A DNA stretch of 46,522 bases from Sulfurovum sp. Lineage in GTDB: Bacteria > Campylobacterota > Campylobacteria > Campylobacterales > Sulfurovaceae. The translations under genes and the position numbers were made by a program. The DNA lies in NCBI GenBank assembly GCA_002733215.1, contig NVUY01000021.1, forward strand, positions 1,175 to 47,696, read 5' to 3'. The first letter of the stretch is position 1, and every line of letters begins with the position of its first letter. Of this stretch, positions 7,625 through 16,655 are shown in pieces. The notes beneath the pieces were generated by a model. The model ran no database searches. It saw only the letters and a list, made by a program, of their open reading frames with translations, and was not told where the DNA came from.

Positions 7625-9007
7625 ATGGCAAAAAGAAAAATTAAAAAAGCGGTATTGGCTTACTCTGGCGGACTCGATACAAGTATTATTTTAAAGTGGT
7701 TACAAGACGAATATGAGTGTGAAGTGGTGACGTTTACAGCTGACCTTGGTCAGGGTGAAGAGGTAGAACCTGCACGTCAAAAAGCACTTGATATGGGTAT
7801 TAAAGAAGAAAATATTTTCATTCTGGATCTTCAAGAAGAGTTTGTAAAAGATTTTGTTTTTCCTATGTTCAGAGCCAATGCAATTTATGAGGGCGAATAT
7901 TTACTTGGTACATCCATCGCTCGTCCCCTCATTGCTAAAAAACAGATTGAGATAGCACATCAAACGGGTGCTGACGCTGTTTCTCATGGTGCTACGGGCA
8001 AGGGGAATGACCAGGTACGTTTTGAACTTGGCTACCTTGCACTTGACCCGGATATCGCTGTGATCGCTCCATGGAGAGAGTGGGAGCTGAACTCTCGTAC
8101 AAAGCTTCTTGATTATGCTAAAGAACATGGTATAGACATCGATGGCAAAGGTCAGGCAAAACCATACTCTATGGATGCAAACCTGCTTCACATTTCTTAT
8201 GAAGGTGAGCATTTGGAAAACCCTTACGCAGAACCTGAAGAGGATATGTGGTTATGGTCTGTCAGCCCGGAAAAAGCACCGAATGCACCGGAATATCTCA
8301 CCATTTCATATAAAAATGGTGACCCGGTAGCCATCAACCGTGAAGAGATGAGCCCTGCTACGATGTTGACAGCACTCAATGAGTATGGTAACAGACATGG
8401 TATAGGACGTATCGATATCGTGGAGAACCGTATGGTTGGCATGAAAGCACGCGGATGTTATGAGACACCGGGTGGGACTATTATGCTTAAAGCACACAGA
8501 GCGATCGAGTCGATCACACTAGACCGTGAAGAAGCACACATGAAAGATGAACTTATGCCTAAGTATGCAAAACTCATCTACAACGGTTTATGGTGGTCTC
8601 CTGAGCGTCGTATGCTGCAAGCTGCCATAGATGCAACACAAGATCAGGTACAAGGTGATGTAAAACTGAAACTTTATAAAGGTTCTGTGACAGTAGTGGG
8701 AAGAAGATCAGATGTCACACTTTATTCTGAAGAGCACTCAACCTTTGAAGCCGATGATGTGTATGATCAGAAGGATGCAGAAGGATTCATCAGACTCAAT
8801 GCACTTCGTTTCATCATTGAAGGTAAAAAACAGCCTGAACGTATTGCGGCACTTATTGCCAGTGACAGTGAAGCAGATGAGGGAGATGAAGTGTGTCGTA
8901 TTGAGACAGGTTCATTTACGATCTGCCAGCGTATTAAACGTTTCTTTGGCTTTGCTAAAAATGAGCAACCGGCTAAAATAGGTAAAGAATATATTAAAAA
9001 GAAATAA
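7625..9007 (+). CDS. argG: Argininosuccinate synthase with a 58-residue C-terminal extension
   Basis: Joins citrulline and aspartate using ATP, the penultimate step of arginine synthesis. The N terminus carries the PP-loop [10 protein letters not shown] (about residues 10-19), followed by [34 protein letters not shown], and the citrulline/aspartate-binding [18 protein letters not shown]. The family normally ends shortly after the LNALRFII helix, which here ends near residue 402. The protein continues for 58 residues, including a Cys-containing stretch ([22 protein letters not shown]) and a lysine-rich end. The extension is continuous in frame and has ordinary codon use. The start has AAAAGG upstream. 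Confidence 0.96.
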   Translation: MAKRKIKKAVLAYSGGLDTSIILKWLQDEYECEVVTFTADLGQGEEVEPARQKALDMGIKEENIFILDLQEEFVKDFVFPMFRANAIYEGEYLLGTSIARPLIAKKQIEIAHQTGADAVSHGATGKGNDQVRFELGYLALDPDIAVIAPWREWELNSRTKLLDYAKEHGIDIDGKGQAKPYSMDANLLHISYEGEHLENPYAEPEEDMWLWSVSPEKAPNAPEYLTISYKNGDPVAINREEMSPATMLTALNEYGNRHGIGRIDIVENRMVGMKARGCYETPGGTIMLKAHRAIESITLDREEAHMKDELMPKYAKLIYNGLWWSPERRMLQAAIDATQDQVQGDVKLKLYKGSVTVVGRRSDVTLYSEEHSTFEADDVYDQKDAEGFIRLNALRFIIEGKKQPERIAALIASDSEADEGDEVCRIETGSFTICQRIKRFFGFAKNEQPAKIGKEYIKKK

Positions 9008-9019
9008 TTTCACTTACCT

Positions 9020-9050
9020 TAGAGTCATTGATCCGACAGACTCCTAGGGT
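9020..9050. repeat. GATCCGAC-family repeat, copy 1 (with terminator-like hairpin)
   Basis: GATCCGACAGACTCCTAGGGT at 9030-9050 matches 14101-14121 in all but two or three positions. Together with CCTTAGAGTC at about 9019-9028 it can form an imperfect stem (CTTAGAGTC with GACTCCTAG) around a 12-base loop, between the convergent argG and 9044-9559 genes. The TAG stop of the minus-strand gene is inside the repeat. Confidence 0.65.
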
Positions 9051-9559
9051 AATAACTCTTCCATCTCTTTCAATACTCTTGAGGGAGAAAAATCGATCAC
9101 AGACTCTCTGCTGAGAATATTGGGGATGATCTCCAGCAGTAAATAGATGAAGCCTATCATCGGATAAAATGCGTAGAATTCTGCTTTGAATGCTTTAAAT
9201 TTATAACGACTTATAAACCACTCTTTTGCACTTTGGGCACCAGAGTCAAAAAGTAATACTTCCATGGCAAAAATAGATCCCCAGGAAATGTATGTGAGCA
9301 GTACAACGATCGCTGCACCCAGTATACCGAACATAGCTATCACCACAGCCAGGAAAAGGCCCATATAAAGTGCAAAAGCATGAAAACCCAATGAGGCAAA
9401 AATGGCTACTACTGCAAAGATAAAAAGTAAAGAGCCAAAGAGTATAAAGAGTTCTAAGTAGCTTTGTTGTTCTGTAAATGAGGGACTGAAATAGGCAGCA
9501 AGCAGGGTGATGATGAAGATCGCAATAAGAGTAAGGGCGAGAGAACGATATTCTTGCAT
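9044..9559 (-). CDS. Integral membrane protein of unknown function (171 aa)
   Basis: A 171-residue hydrophobic protein with about four membrane segments: residues 6-24 (ALTLIAIFIITLLAAYF), 35-60, 65-100 (a long or doubled segment) and 125-145. The amphipathic region between segments carries DSGAQSAKEWFISRYKFKAF. No domain is recognised. It follows the M3 peptidase gene in the same direction but is separated by a palindromic repeat, so cotranscription is uncertain. Its stop codon lies in the GATCCGAC repeat. Confidence 0.65.
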   Translation of the reverse strand: MQEYRSLALTLIAIFIITLLAAYFSPSFTEQQSYLELFILFGSLLFIFAVVAIFASLGFHAFALYMGLFLAVVIAMFGILGAAIVVLLTYISWGSIFAMEVLLFDSGAQSAKEWFISRYKFKAFKAEFYAFYPMIGFIYLLLEIIPNILSRESVIDFSPSRVLKEMEELLP

Positions 9560-9570
9560 TATTTTCCCTT

Positions 9571-9621
9571 GTAGGGTGCGTGATTACGCACCTTTGTATT
9601 ATTTAGTTGCGTGTTACGCAC
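9571..9621. repeat. GTAGGGT-family element, two short hairpins
   Basis: GTAGGGTGCGTGATTACGCACC begins the element (GGTGCGT-GATT-ACGCACC hairpin) and a second hairpin GTTGCGT-GT-TACGCAC follows at about 9606-9620. The right-hand CCCTAC end seen in other family members is missing. The TAA stop of the M3 peptidase gene (9614-9616) is inside the second hairpin. Confidence 0.65.
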
Positions 9622-11581
9622 TCTTTATTTCGTAAAGCTTAATGAGACTTTTGACATCTGCTTTACGTCCAAGCCACTCCTGGTAAAGATCTGACATCTC
9701 TTTAGCCCCACCGTTTGCCAGAATGTAATCTTTATAGCCTTTGGCACTCTCTTTGTTAAATCCAGACTTCTCATCCAGACAGGAGAAGAATGCATCAGCA
9801 GAGAGTACTTCAGCCCATTTGTAAGAGTAATATCCTGCTGCATACCCACCGGCAAAGATGTGCGCAAAACCATGTTGGAACTTGTTATAGCTTGGCGCTT
9901 TGAGCAGGGAGGTTTTTTTTCGTATACTGTCAATCAGTGCTTGTACTTCTTCTCCCTGATAAAGGTCTTGGTGCAGTTGAAAGTCAAAGAGAGAAAACTC
10001 CACCTGACGTAAGATGCCCAGTGCCGCCTGGTAGTTTTTAGTCTCTTTTATCTTTGCCATGAGCTCATCTGAGATAGGTTCCCCCGTGGCATGGTGAAAG
10101 CCAAAACGTTTAAGTATGGCAGCTTCATATGCAAAGTTCTCCAGGAACTGTGAAGGAAACTCTACCACATCCCATGCTACACCGTTGATACCTGAGACTG
10201 AACGCTCAGAACATTTTCCAAAGAGATGGTGGATGGCATGTCCCATTTCATGGAAGAGGGTGACGACATCATCATGTCTGAGCAGAGAAAGGTTTTCTTT
10301 GCTCGCAGGGGAGAAGTTACACACGATGAATGCAGAGGCAAGATGTTTGTCACCCTTCTTGTCTACATAGTGTGTCTCCCAGTCATTCATCCATGCACCG
10401 CCACGTTTTTCTTTACGTGCTTCCAGGTCAAAGTAGATACGGCCCGAAAGTGTATTATGATCTTTACTGTTATCAAAGATATCAAAGACCTTTACACACT
10501 TGTGCCAAGTAGGTACATCCGCAGGCTTAAATGTGACAGCAAAGAGTTCAGAAACGATGTTCAGTAAACCATCAAGTACTTTGCTTTGTTCAAAGTAAGG
10601 CTTTGTCATAGCATCATCAAAGTCAAACTTCTCTTTTTTGAGTTTCTCAGAGTAGTAGCCTACATCATATCCTGCCAGATCTTCAATGCCATCGGTTCTT
10701 TGTGCAAATGCTTTAAGTTCTGCTAATTCATTTTTGGCTTGAGGAAGAGCAGCATCTGACAAGTCATTTAAAAAGCCAATGACATCTTCCTGTTTGTCTG
10801 CATCTCTTGTTTCAAGCGCATAGTGTGCATAAGAGTCAAAGCCAAGCAGTTTTGCTTTTTCCTGTTTCAATGAAAGGATCTGGTCTATGACTTTAGCATT
10901 TTCAGGGGCACGTGTAGCGTAGGCTTTTGAAAGCGCTTTTCTATATTCGCGATTTGGACCATAGGTCATGTACGCCAGATAGCTGGGGATCTGCAGTGTG
11001 AATTTGTAAACGGTCTTAGCATCCACCTCTTCTTTGGCAGCATCAATGTCAGACTGAGGCAGACCTTCCACATCTTTTTCATATGTCATAATGAGTTCAT
11101 AGGCATTGGTGGCATCAAGCAGATTTTGAGAGAAGTTATTTGAAAGTTCAGAGAGTTTCAGGGATATCTCTTCCATACGTTTCTTTTTCTCTTCGGGAAG
11201 TTTTACTCCTGAGAGTACGAAGTCTCTTACTTCATGCTCTACAACTGTTTTAGCTTCCTCTGTCTTGGCTGTGATCTCTTCTATCTTTTTGAAGAGTGCC
11301 TCATTTTGTGCCATTTCTGAAGCAAATTTTGAGAGCAGAGGAAGAGACTCTTCATAGGCTTTTTGTGTCTCATCTGAATTCATGACTGAATTGAGGTGGG
11401 AAAGCGGTGTAAAGAACAACCCTAACTCTTCATCCAGATCCTGCAGTGGTTTGAGTACTTTTTCATAGCTGTACTCCTCAGAGTGTGTGATTTCATTGAT
11501 CATTGTTCTTTGTTCATTTAAAAGAGTATCTAAGGCTTTTGGAAAGTTTTCTAAATTGTCTACTTGAAAGTTTTGAAACAT
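9614..11581 (-). CDS. prlC: M3-family oligopeptidase (oligopeptidase A type)
   Basis: A cytoplasmic zinc metallopeptidase that degrades short peptides. The 655-residue length and the HEMGHAIHHLFG motif (HExxH zinc site) about two thirds along, followed by the downstream glutamate in PSQFLENFAYE, identify peptidase family M3. The long N-terminal helical part and the C-terminal YYSYKWAEVLSADAF segment are typical of oligopeptidase A/PrlC. No signal peptide is present. It lies 13 bases after the RND exporter gene on the same strand, so it may be the tail of the mla-type operon, though no functional link is obvious. Confidence 0.93.
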   Translation of the reverse strand: MFQNFQVDNLENFPKALDTLLNEQRTMINEITHSEEYSYEKVLKPLQDLDEELGLFFTPLSHLNSVMNSDETQKAYEESLPLLSKFASEMAQNEALFKKIEEITAKTEEAKTVVEHEVRDFVLSGVKLPEEKKKRMEEISLKLSELSNNFSQNLLDATNAYELIMTYEKDVEGLPQSDIDAAKEEVDAKTVYKFTLQIPSYLAYMTYGPNREYRKALSKAYATRAPENAKVIDQILSLKQEKAKLLGFDSYAHYALETRDADKQEDVIGFLNDLSDAALPQAKNELAELKAFAQRTDGIEDLAGYDVGYYSEKLKKEKFDFDDAMTKPYFEQSKVLDGLLNIVSELFAVTFKPADVPTWHKCVKVFDIFDNSKDHNTLSGRIYFDLEARKEKRGGAWMNDWETHYVDKKGDKHLASAFIVCNFSPASKENLSLLRHDDVVTLFHEMGHAIHHLFGKCSERSVSGINGVAWDVVEFPSQFLENFAYEAAILKRFGFHHATGEPISDELMAKIKETKNYQAALGILRQVEFSLFDFQLHQDLYQGEEVQALIDSIRKKTSLLKAPSYNKFQHGFAHIFAGGYAAGYYSYKWAEVLSADAFFSCLDEKSGFNKESAKGYKDYILANGGAKEMSDLYQEWLGRKADVKSLIKLYEIKSA

Positions 11582-11594
11582 GGTTATTTATCCG

Positions 11595-14087
11595 TTATTG
11601 TATTTTTTTGATTGTAGCATTTTTTGTCAGTGGTTTTATTAATAATAGCAGTTTTGGCAAAAGTATGAGATTTGAGACAAGTGCCGCTGCCATGACCAGC
11701 ATCGTGAGCAGGCCAAAATAGATGGTCGGGATGAGATTGGAGAGTACGAGGATAGAAAAACCTATGATGACAGTCAGGGAAGTGTAGTACATGGCATTAC
11801 CTATGCTGTTGTTGGTTCTTTTCATGACCTCAGGGTACACAGGGTCTTTTTCAAACTCTCGTTTAAATCGATGTATGTAATGTATGGTGTCATCTACACC
11901 GATCCCCATGGCAATGGCGGCAATAGTAATGGTCATAATATCAAGAGGGATGTGCAGCCATCCCATAAACCCAAAGATGATGCCTATGGGAATAATATTG
12001 ACAGTGAGGGCGATAAGTGTGAGTTTTACTGATCTGAACAGTGCAAGAAACATCAAAAAGAGTATGAGCAGGACAAGAGAGAGTGTGGTGATCTGAGATT
12101 TGAACAGTGACTGCAGCATGTTGTTGTAGAGGACCATGAGGTTGGAAAGCTGTACGGTTGCCACAGAAGGGTCTATCATGTGATCTAAGTCATATTTTAT
12201 TCTCTTCAACAATTCATTTCTGCGTAATTCTTTATTGGAATCTACAATACGTGTGGAAAACCTTGCCTGATCATGTGAAATACTGATATAAGGTAAAAGA
12301 ATGATCTCTCTGTATTTCTGAGGGAGTGTCTGATATAAAATAGCTATCTCTACACTGTCCAGACTTTTATTTTTGTTGAGTCGTCTTCCTGTCTCAAGCA
12401 GGGTCGCAAAAGACTGTACCTTACCTATTTGTGCTATGCCTTCCAAATAGTTATGTACTTTATGGATGATGTTGAGTTTTTCATCGGTAAACCAGTACTG
12501 GTCTTCGTTCTCCAGATCATTAAATTCATTTTCAAAAGAGTCTTCCTCTTCTTCTGCTACTACGGGTGCTTCCGTGCCGTTGTCCTCTGCAAAGGTGAGT
12601 ATGATATCAAGTGGTGTGGTGCCTCCCAACTCCTGGTCTATGATCTTCATACCTTTGTAAATGTCTGTATCTTTCTTGAAATAGTTAATAAAAGAGTTTT
12701 CCACAATAAGCCTGGAAGCCCCGCTGATACTGAATACAATGACAAGAAGGGTAATGATATAGATCGCTTTTTTGTCAGATAAAACAATAGCTGTACTCAG
12801 AGAAGGAAGAGAAAAAACAGATGCTTTTTTCTTGAGTGGAGCTGTTTTCTTGAGTAGCATGAGTACTGCAGGAAAGACAAGAAAAGAGATGATCAGTGAC
12901 AGTGTAATACCTGCACTCATCATCCATCCCAAGTTGATGATGGGATGAATATGGGAAAAGAGAAGGGATGAAAACCCTGCAATGGTAGTGAGAATAGCAA
13001 AGAAAGTGGGTGTCGCTTTTGAAAGCATAGTAAGTAAAATGAGTCTTTGTGCGGAGGCATGCGGATAGAGCGTTAAGAGTTCTTCATATCTTACAATAAG
13101 GTGCAAAACGATAGAGATCGTGATAATAAGCTGCAAAGCAATAAAGTTTGACGAGATCACAGTGATCTCCCATCCGAAAAATCCCAAAGAGCTTGTAATG
13201 GCGATCACAGAGAGTGTACAGATAAGAATAGGCAGTATGACCCATCTCGGTTTTCTGAACACGATACCCAATACAAGAATAAGGAGGAGTATCAATATGC
13301 TTCCGTAGATGAGCAGATCACTTTTAACAAATCCTACTATATCGCTGGAGATCATTTGAACGCCACCTAAGAAAAATGTAGCTTTGTCTTTATATTTTGA
13401 CATCAGGGAACGGATCTCTTTTATGTTCTCATTATCGATCGTACGCTGCCTGTCTCTATATTTCTTAAACTGACTATGGGTCTGACGGAGATCCTGTTTC
13501 TCTTCTGGGGTAAGAGAAGAGGTTTTTTGTTTATGTCGTAAAAAATTTCTTTTTTCTAAAAGTGAGTAATACTCCGGATTATCCTCTAAATGTATCAAGA
13601 TAGTTGATACTGTAAAATCTTTATTGACCAGACTCTCTTTATACAGAGGAGAGCTTAAAAACTCTTTTTTGGCAAGATGGAAGTTGATGTCAGGAGTTTT
13701 CAGTGTTCTAGTATCGTGAATGAGATCATCTACTTCTCTGATGGGTGAAAAAAGTAAGGGGACAGAGAGAAGTGAATCTACAGATTTAACGTTGGGTAGC
13801 TTTTCCAGATCAGAGCTGATATGGGCCAAGGTTTGTAAACTCTCTTTTGAAAGTAAACCTTGTTTTGGTTTATAGGCAAGTACAAGAACATCGTGGCTGT
13901 CAAAGCGTTTTGTTATCGTTCTTGAAAAGGCCAGATCTTTATCGTCATCAAGGAGAAGGGTTTCCGCAGAGGCATCGATCTCCAGTTTGGCAACATTTGT
14001 TCCAAAAAGGAGTATGCTTCCCATGAGCAACATTAAAACAGTCCAGGGATATTTTAATATGACTTTCTGATAAAGTGTGTAGAGCAT
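11595..14087 (-). CDS. RND/MMPL-family exporter, probable lipid transporter
   Basis: An 830-residue inner-membrane protein with the RND layout: one N-terminal membrane helix, a large periplasmic loop, five helices, a central cytoplasmic junction with charged KKTAPLKKK, a second lone helix and periplasmic loop, and five more helices. The GVDDTIHYIHRFKREF segment after an IAAIAMGIG helix is the hallmark of the MMPL/patched-like subfamily, which moves lipids or hopanoids. The second periplasmic loop contains an acidic run (VAEEEEDSFENEFNDLENEDQ). It follows mlaC and mlaA in one operon, the same set as Campylobacter Cj1371-Cj1373, so it probably energises phospholipid movement between membranes. 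Substrate direction is inferred. Confidence 0.88.
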   Translation of the reverse strand: MLYTLYQKVILKYPWTVLMLLMGSILLFGTNVAKLEIDASAETLLLDDDKDLAFSRTITKRFDSHDVLVLAYKPKQGLLSKESLQTLAHISSDLEKLPNVKSVDSLLSVPLLFSPIREVDDLIHDTRTLKTPDINFHLAKKEFLSSPLYKESLVNKDFTVSTILIHLEDNPEYYSLLEKRNFLRHKQKTSSLTPEEKQDLRQTHSQFKKYRDRQRTIDNENIKEIRSLMSKYKDKATFFLGGVQMISSDIVGFVKSDLLIYGSILILLLILVLGIVFRKPRWVILPILICTLSVIAITSSLGFFGWEITVISSNFIALQLIITISIVLHLIVRYEELLTLYPHASAQRLILLTMLSKATPTFFAILTTIAGFSSLLFSHIHPIINLGWMMSAGITLSLIISFLVFPAVLMLLKKTAPLKKKASVFSLPSLSTAIVLSDKKAIYIITLLVIVFSISGASRLIVENSFINYFKKDTDIYKGMKIIDQELGGTTPLDIILTFAEDNGTEAPVVAEEEEDSFENEFNDLENEDQYWFTDEKLNIIHKVHNYLEGIAQIGKVQSFATLLETGRRLNKNKSLDSVEIAILYQTLPQKYREIILLPYISISHDQARFSTRIVDSNKELRRNELLKRIKYDLDHMIDPSVATVQLSNLMVLYNNMLQSLFKSQITTLSLVLLILFLMFLALFRSVKLTLIALTVNIIPIGIIFGFMGWLHIPLDIMTITIAAIAMGIGVDDTIHYIHRFKREFEKDPVYPEVMKRTNNSIGNAMYYTSLTVIIGFSILVLSNLIPTIYFGLLTMLVMAAALVSNLILLPKLLLLIKPLTKNATIKKIQ

Positions 14088-14100
14088 AGGGGGTTTCCTT

Positions 14101-14121
14101 GATCCGACGGACTCCTAGAGT
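14101..14121. repeat. GATCCGAC-family repeat, copy 2
   Basis: GATCCGACGGACTCCTAGAG is nearly identical to 9030-9049. As at that site, the TAG stop of the minus-strand gene (here mlaC, 14115-14117) is contained in the repeat. No partner arm for a hairpin is seen here. Confidence 0.65.
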
Positions 14122-14678
14122 GATTTTAGGAGTTGCTTAAATGATTTGGTTTTTAAAAATTCAGAAAATTGTTTTCTATAGGTTTGAATAATACTGACAC
14201 CTACCAAACGCACATCATAGATATACCATTGATTGCTCTTTCTTTTTTTGTAAAAGAGGTAGACGACCTTATAGTTTTTATCTTTACCTATGATTCTGTA
14301 TTCCAGTGAAATTCGGTTCGATTTTAGTTTTTTTAACTCTTTGGTGATCACTCTTTGATTGTTGTACAGTCTTAGTTTATCAACATAGGAGTATTTGAGC
14401 TTTTTCTCAAAGGTACGCGAAAATTGGTTTTTTTCTTTTGCAGTCAGTGTTTTCCACCTCTTGCCCATACTGATCTGTGACATAGTGCGGTAGTCAAAGA
14501 TCTTATCCATGACAGTAATACTTTTATGCTCTTTTTGTTTTTGAGACAATTTTGTATTTTTCAGGATGCCTAAAACTTTCTTGACTTTGGCATCCATCAC
14601 TTTTTTAATGTTTGCTTCTTCTACCGCATGGGCGGACAGCCCAGAAAGTAGTAATATCACTAGTATTTTTTTTAACAT
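14115..14678 (-). CDS. mlaC: MlaC-type periplasmic phospholipid-binding protein
   Basis: Carries phospholipids across the periplasm in outer-membrane lipid asymmetry systems (Ttg2D/MlaC family). The 187-residue protein has a signal peptide (MLKKILVILLLSGLSAHA), then the helical MlaC fold: KVLGILKNTKLSQ, KIFDYRTMSQISMGKRW, FSRTFEKKLKYSYVDKLRLYNNQ, and the C-terminal strands YRIIGKDKNYKVVYLFYKK and WYIYDVRLVGVSIIQTYRKQFSEFL, the last being the family signature. It lies between mlaA and an RND exporter. Its stop is in the GATCCGAC repeat. Confidence 0.93.
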   Translation of the reverse strand: MLKKILVILLLSGLSAHAVEEANIKKVMDAKVKKVLGILKNTKLSQKQKEHKSITVMDKIFDYRTMSQISMGKRWKTLTAKEKNQFSRTFEKKLKYSYVDKLRLYNNQRVITKELKKLKSNRISLEYRIIGKDKNYKVVYLFYKKRKSNQWYIYDVRLVGVSIIQTYRKQFSEFLKTKSFKQLLKSL

Positions 14679-14698
14679 TCTTTTCCCTGTATTCTATA

Positions 14699-15538
14699 TT
14701 ATTCTGCTATTTCAGACGCTCTTTTCTGTTCATAGATATCTTTCAAGAAAGGATAGAGATCCAGAGCATCTTTTTTAAGACTTTCATATTCTCCTAAACG
14801 CAGAGAATTTTTATTGGTGACTTCAACAGCATACACCGCAATAGATTCAGCAAAGTTTGAAGGTATTCTGTATTGATCGTAACTCTTGAGATTGACAAGC
14901 GGAGAAAGATACATATCAGGAAACAATCCTAGCGTATCTCTTGCGTTTGAAGGTCCGAGGAATGGTAAGACCAGATGGAAACCGGAACCCGCACCATAAT
15001 GACCCAGAGTTTGACCAAAATCTTCATCATGGACAGGTATATTCATATAATGTGTTGCAGGATCCATAAACCCTGCCAAGCCTACAGTGGAGTTGACAAT
15101 AAATCTTTCTGTTTCATCCGAAATATTTTGAAATTTCAACTGTAAGAGATTGTTGACCAGACGGACAGGATATTTTATATTATGTATAAAATTGGATAGA
15201 CCTAAACGGAGAGGTTGAGGTATGATAGCGGCATAGGCTTTGGAAACCGGGTTTAAAGCATAGGTAAAGAACGCATCATTAAATGAAGTCATACTTCTAT
15301 TGTATCCGCTCAACGGATCACTTACTTCTGTTTTTTCAGACTCTGCAAATTCAGTCTCAAATTCATTGTCAAATGCTTCTGTATTTTTGTCTGTTGCAGT
15401 GACAGGTTTCGTGGAGGTATCAGAAGTTGTCTCTGCTGTCTCTATGTGAGAAGTATTTGCCTGTGGGTCAGCTTGTTGTGTACTGCATCCTTGAAAGATA
15501 AAAAATGTGATAATAAAGTAGAAATGTAAAAACTTCAT
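14699..15538 (-). CDS. mlaA: MlaA (VacJ)-family outer-membrane lipoprotein
   Basis: Outer-membrane lipoprotein that removes misplaced phospholipid from the outer leaflet. From ATG 15538 (GGGGAG upstream) it has 279 residues: a lipoprotein signal ending FQGC, an acidic/threonine-rich linker, then the MlaA core with DPLSGYNRSMTSFNDAFF, YPVRLVNNLLQLKFQ, STVGLAGFMDPA, EDFGQTLGHYGAGSGFHLVLPFLGPSNARD and a C-terminal helix. The longer frame starting at 15619 is rejected because it would bury the signal peptide. First gene of mlaA-mlaC-RND. Confidence 0.95.
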   Translation of the reverse strand: MKFLHFYFIITFFIFQGCSTQQADPQANTSHIETAETTSDTSTKPVTATDKNTEAFDNEFETEFAESEKTEVSDPLSGYNRSMTSFNDAFFTYALNPVSKAYAAIIPQPLRLGLSNFIHNIKYPVRLVNNLLQLKFQNISDETERFIVNSTVGLAGFMDPATHYMNIPVHDEDFGQTLGHYGAGSGFHLVLPFLGPSNARDTLGLFPDMYLSPLVNLKSYDQYRIPSNFAESIAVYAVEVTNKNSLRLGEYESLKKDALDLYPFLKDIYEQKRASEIAE

Positions 15539-15675
15539 TAAGAACTCCCCTTGAACTTTAAAAAAACTATAGTGTTGTATTGTGTACTTCATGTGGAACA
15601 TATGAATAGATTTTAACAAATGCCTAGTAAAATTCTGTTAAAATCTGTCTAAAGATACTCCAATAAGGATAAATA

Positions 15676-16119
15676 ATGAAAGTATTACTGATTAAAGACG
15701 TCAAAACACTGGGAAAAGCAGGTGAGATCAAAGAAGTAAAAGACGGGTATGGGCAAAATTTTCTTATAGGGAAGGGCTTTGCAAAGTTAGCTACCCCTGA
15801 TGTTGTGGAGAAGTGGAAAGCGGAACAGGCAGCGATGGCGAAAAACCTTAAAGAAGAACTGGAAAGACTTGAAGCGGAAAAGATAACACTTGAAGCAGCA
15901 AGAGTGAAAATAGAGAAACCTCTGGCACCGGTGGGTATAAAAGGTTCAGTAGGTAATGCAGATATCTCTAAAGCGATAGAAGAGCAACTTAAGATAGTAT
16001 TGGATAAGAAACATATCAATCTTAAAAAAGCACTTAAATCTACAGGGATACATGAAGTAGATGCCAAACTGGGGCATGGTATACACGCGATGCTTAAAGT
16101 AGAAGTTGTAGGTGTATAG
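15676..16119 (+). CDS. rplI: 50S ribosomal protein L9
   Basis: Binds 23S rRNA at the base of the L1 stalk and affects translational fidelity. The 147 residues have the N-terminal domain [39 protein letters not shown], the long connecting helix (about residues 42-75) and the C-terminal domain ending [18 protein letters not shown] precedes the ATG. It is followed after two bases by hslV, forming the rplI-hslV-hslU-era run. A TTAAAAT just upstream (about 15637-15643) could be the -10 element. Confidence 0.97.
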   Translation: MKVLLIKDVKTLGKAGEIKEVKDGYGQNFLIGKGFAKLATPDVVEKWKAEQAAMAKNLKEELERLEAEKITLEAARVKIEKPLAPVGIKGSVGNADISKAIEEQLKIVLDKKHINLKKALKSTGIHEVDAKLGHGIHAMLKVEVVGV

Positions 16120-16121
16120 GG

Positions 16122-16652
16122 ATGTTTGATGCTACTACGATACTGGGCTACAAAGGTGAGGGAAAAGCAGTTATCGGTGGTGATGGTCAAGTGACTTTTG
16201 GTGATACTGTACTTAAAGGCAATGCTACCAAGATCCGTACACTGCATGATGGTAAGGTTTTGGCAGGATTTGCAGGAAGTACAGCAGATGCATTTAACCT
16301 TTTTGATATGTTTGAAGGGATACTTTCTGAAAAGAAAGGGGATCTTTTTAAGTCTGTCATAGGCTTTTCCAAGATGTGGAGACAAGATAAACATTTACGC
16401 CAATTAGAGGCGATGATGATCGTACTGAACCAGGAGCATATTTTCATACTTTCGGGTACAGGCGATGTGGTAGAACCGCAGGATGGAAAGATAGCAGCCA
16501 TTGGTTCTGGTGGTAATTATGCTATTTCAGCAGCTAGAGCTTTGGATAAACATACAACACTTGACCCAAAAGAACTGGTACAGGAGTCACTGGAAGTGGC
16601 TGGAGATCTTTGTATCTATACGAATAAAAATATAAAAATACTGGAACTGTAA
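16122..16652 (+). CDS. hslV: ATP-dependent protease HslVU peptidase subunit
   Basis: Proteasome-like threonine peptidase that forms double hexamers capped by the HslU ATPase. The 176 residues contain the [21 protein letters not shown] and [20 protein letters not shown] blocks and the [14 protein letters not shown] block. The N terminus is [12 protein letters not shown], so the catalytic threonine is expected at position 5 after removal of four residues, rather than position 2 as in E. coli. The same arrangement occurs in Helicobacter. Two bases after rplI and three before hslU. Confidence 0.96.
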   Translation: MFDATTILGYKGEGKAVIGGDGQVTFGDTVLKGNATKIRTLHDGKVLAGFAGSTADAFNLFDMFEGILSEKKGDLFKSVIGFSKMWRQDKHLRQLEAMMIVLNQEHIFILSGTGDVVEPQDGKIAAIGSGGNYAISAARALDKHTTLDPKELVQESLEVAGDLCIYTNKNIKILEL

Positions 16653-16655
16653 AAG

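Noticed and set aside
15624..16394. 256-residue minus-strand ORF opposite rplI and hslV
   Set aside because: It is the reverse shadow of two highly conserved genes; its serine- and cysteine-rich composition is typical of antisense translation.
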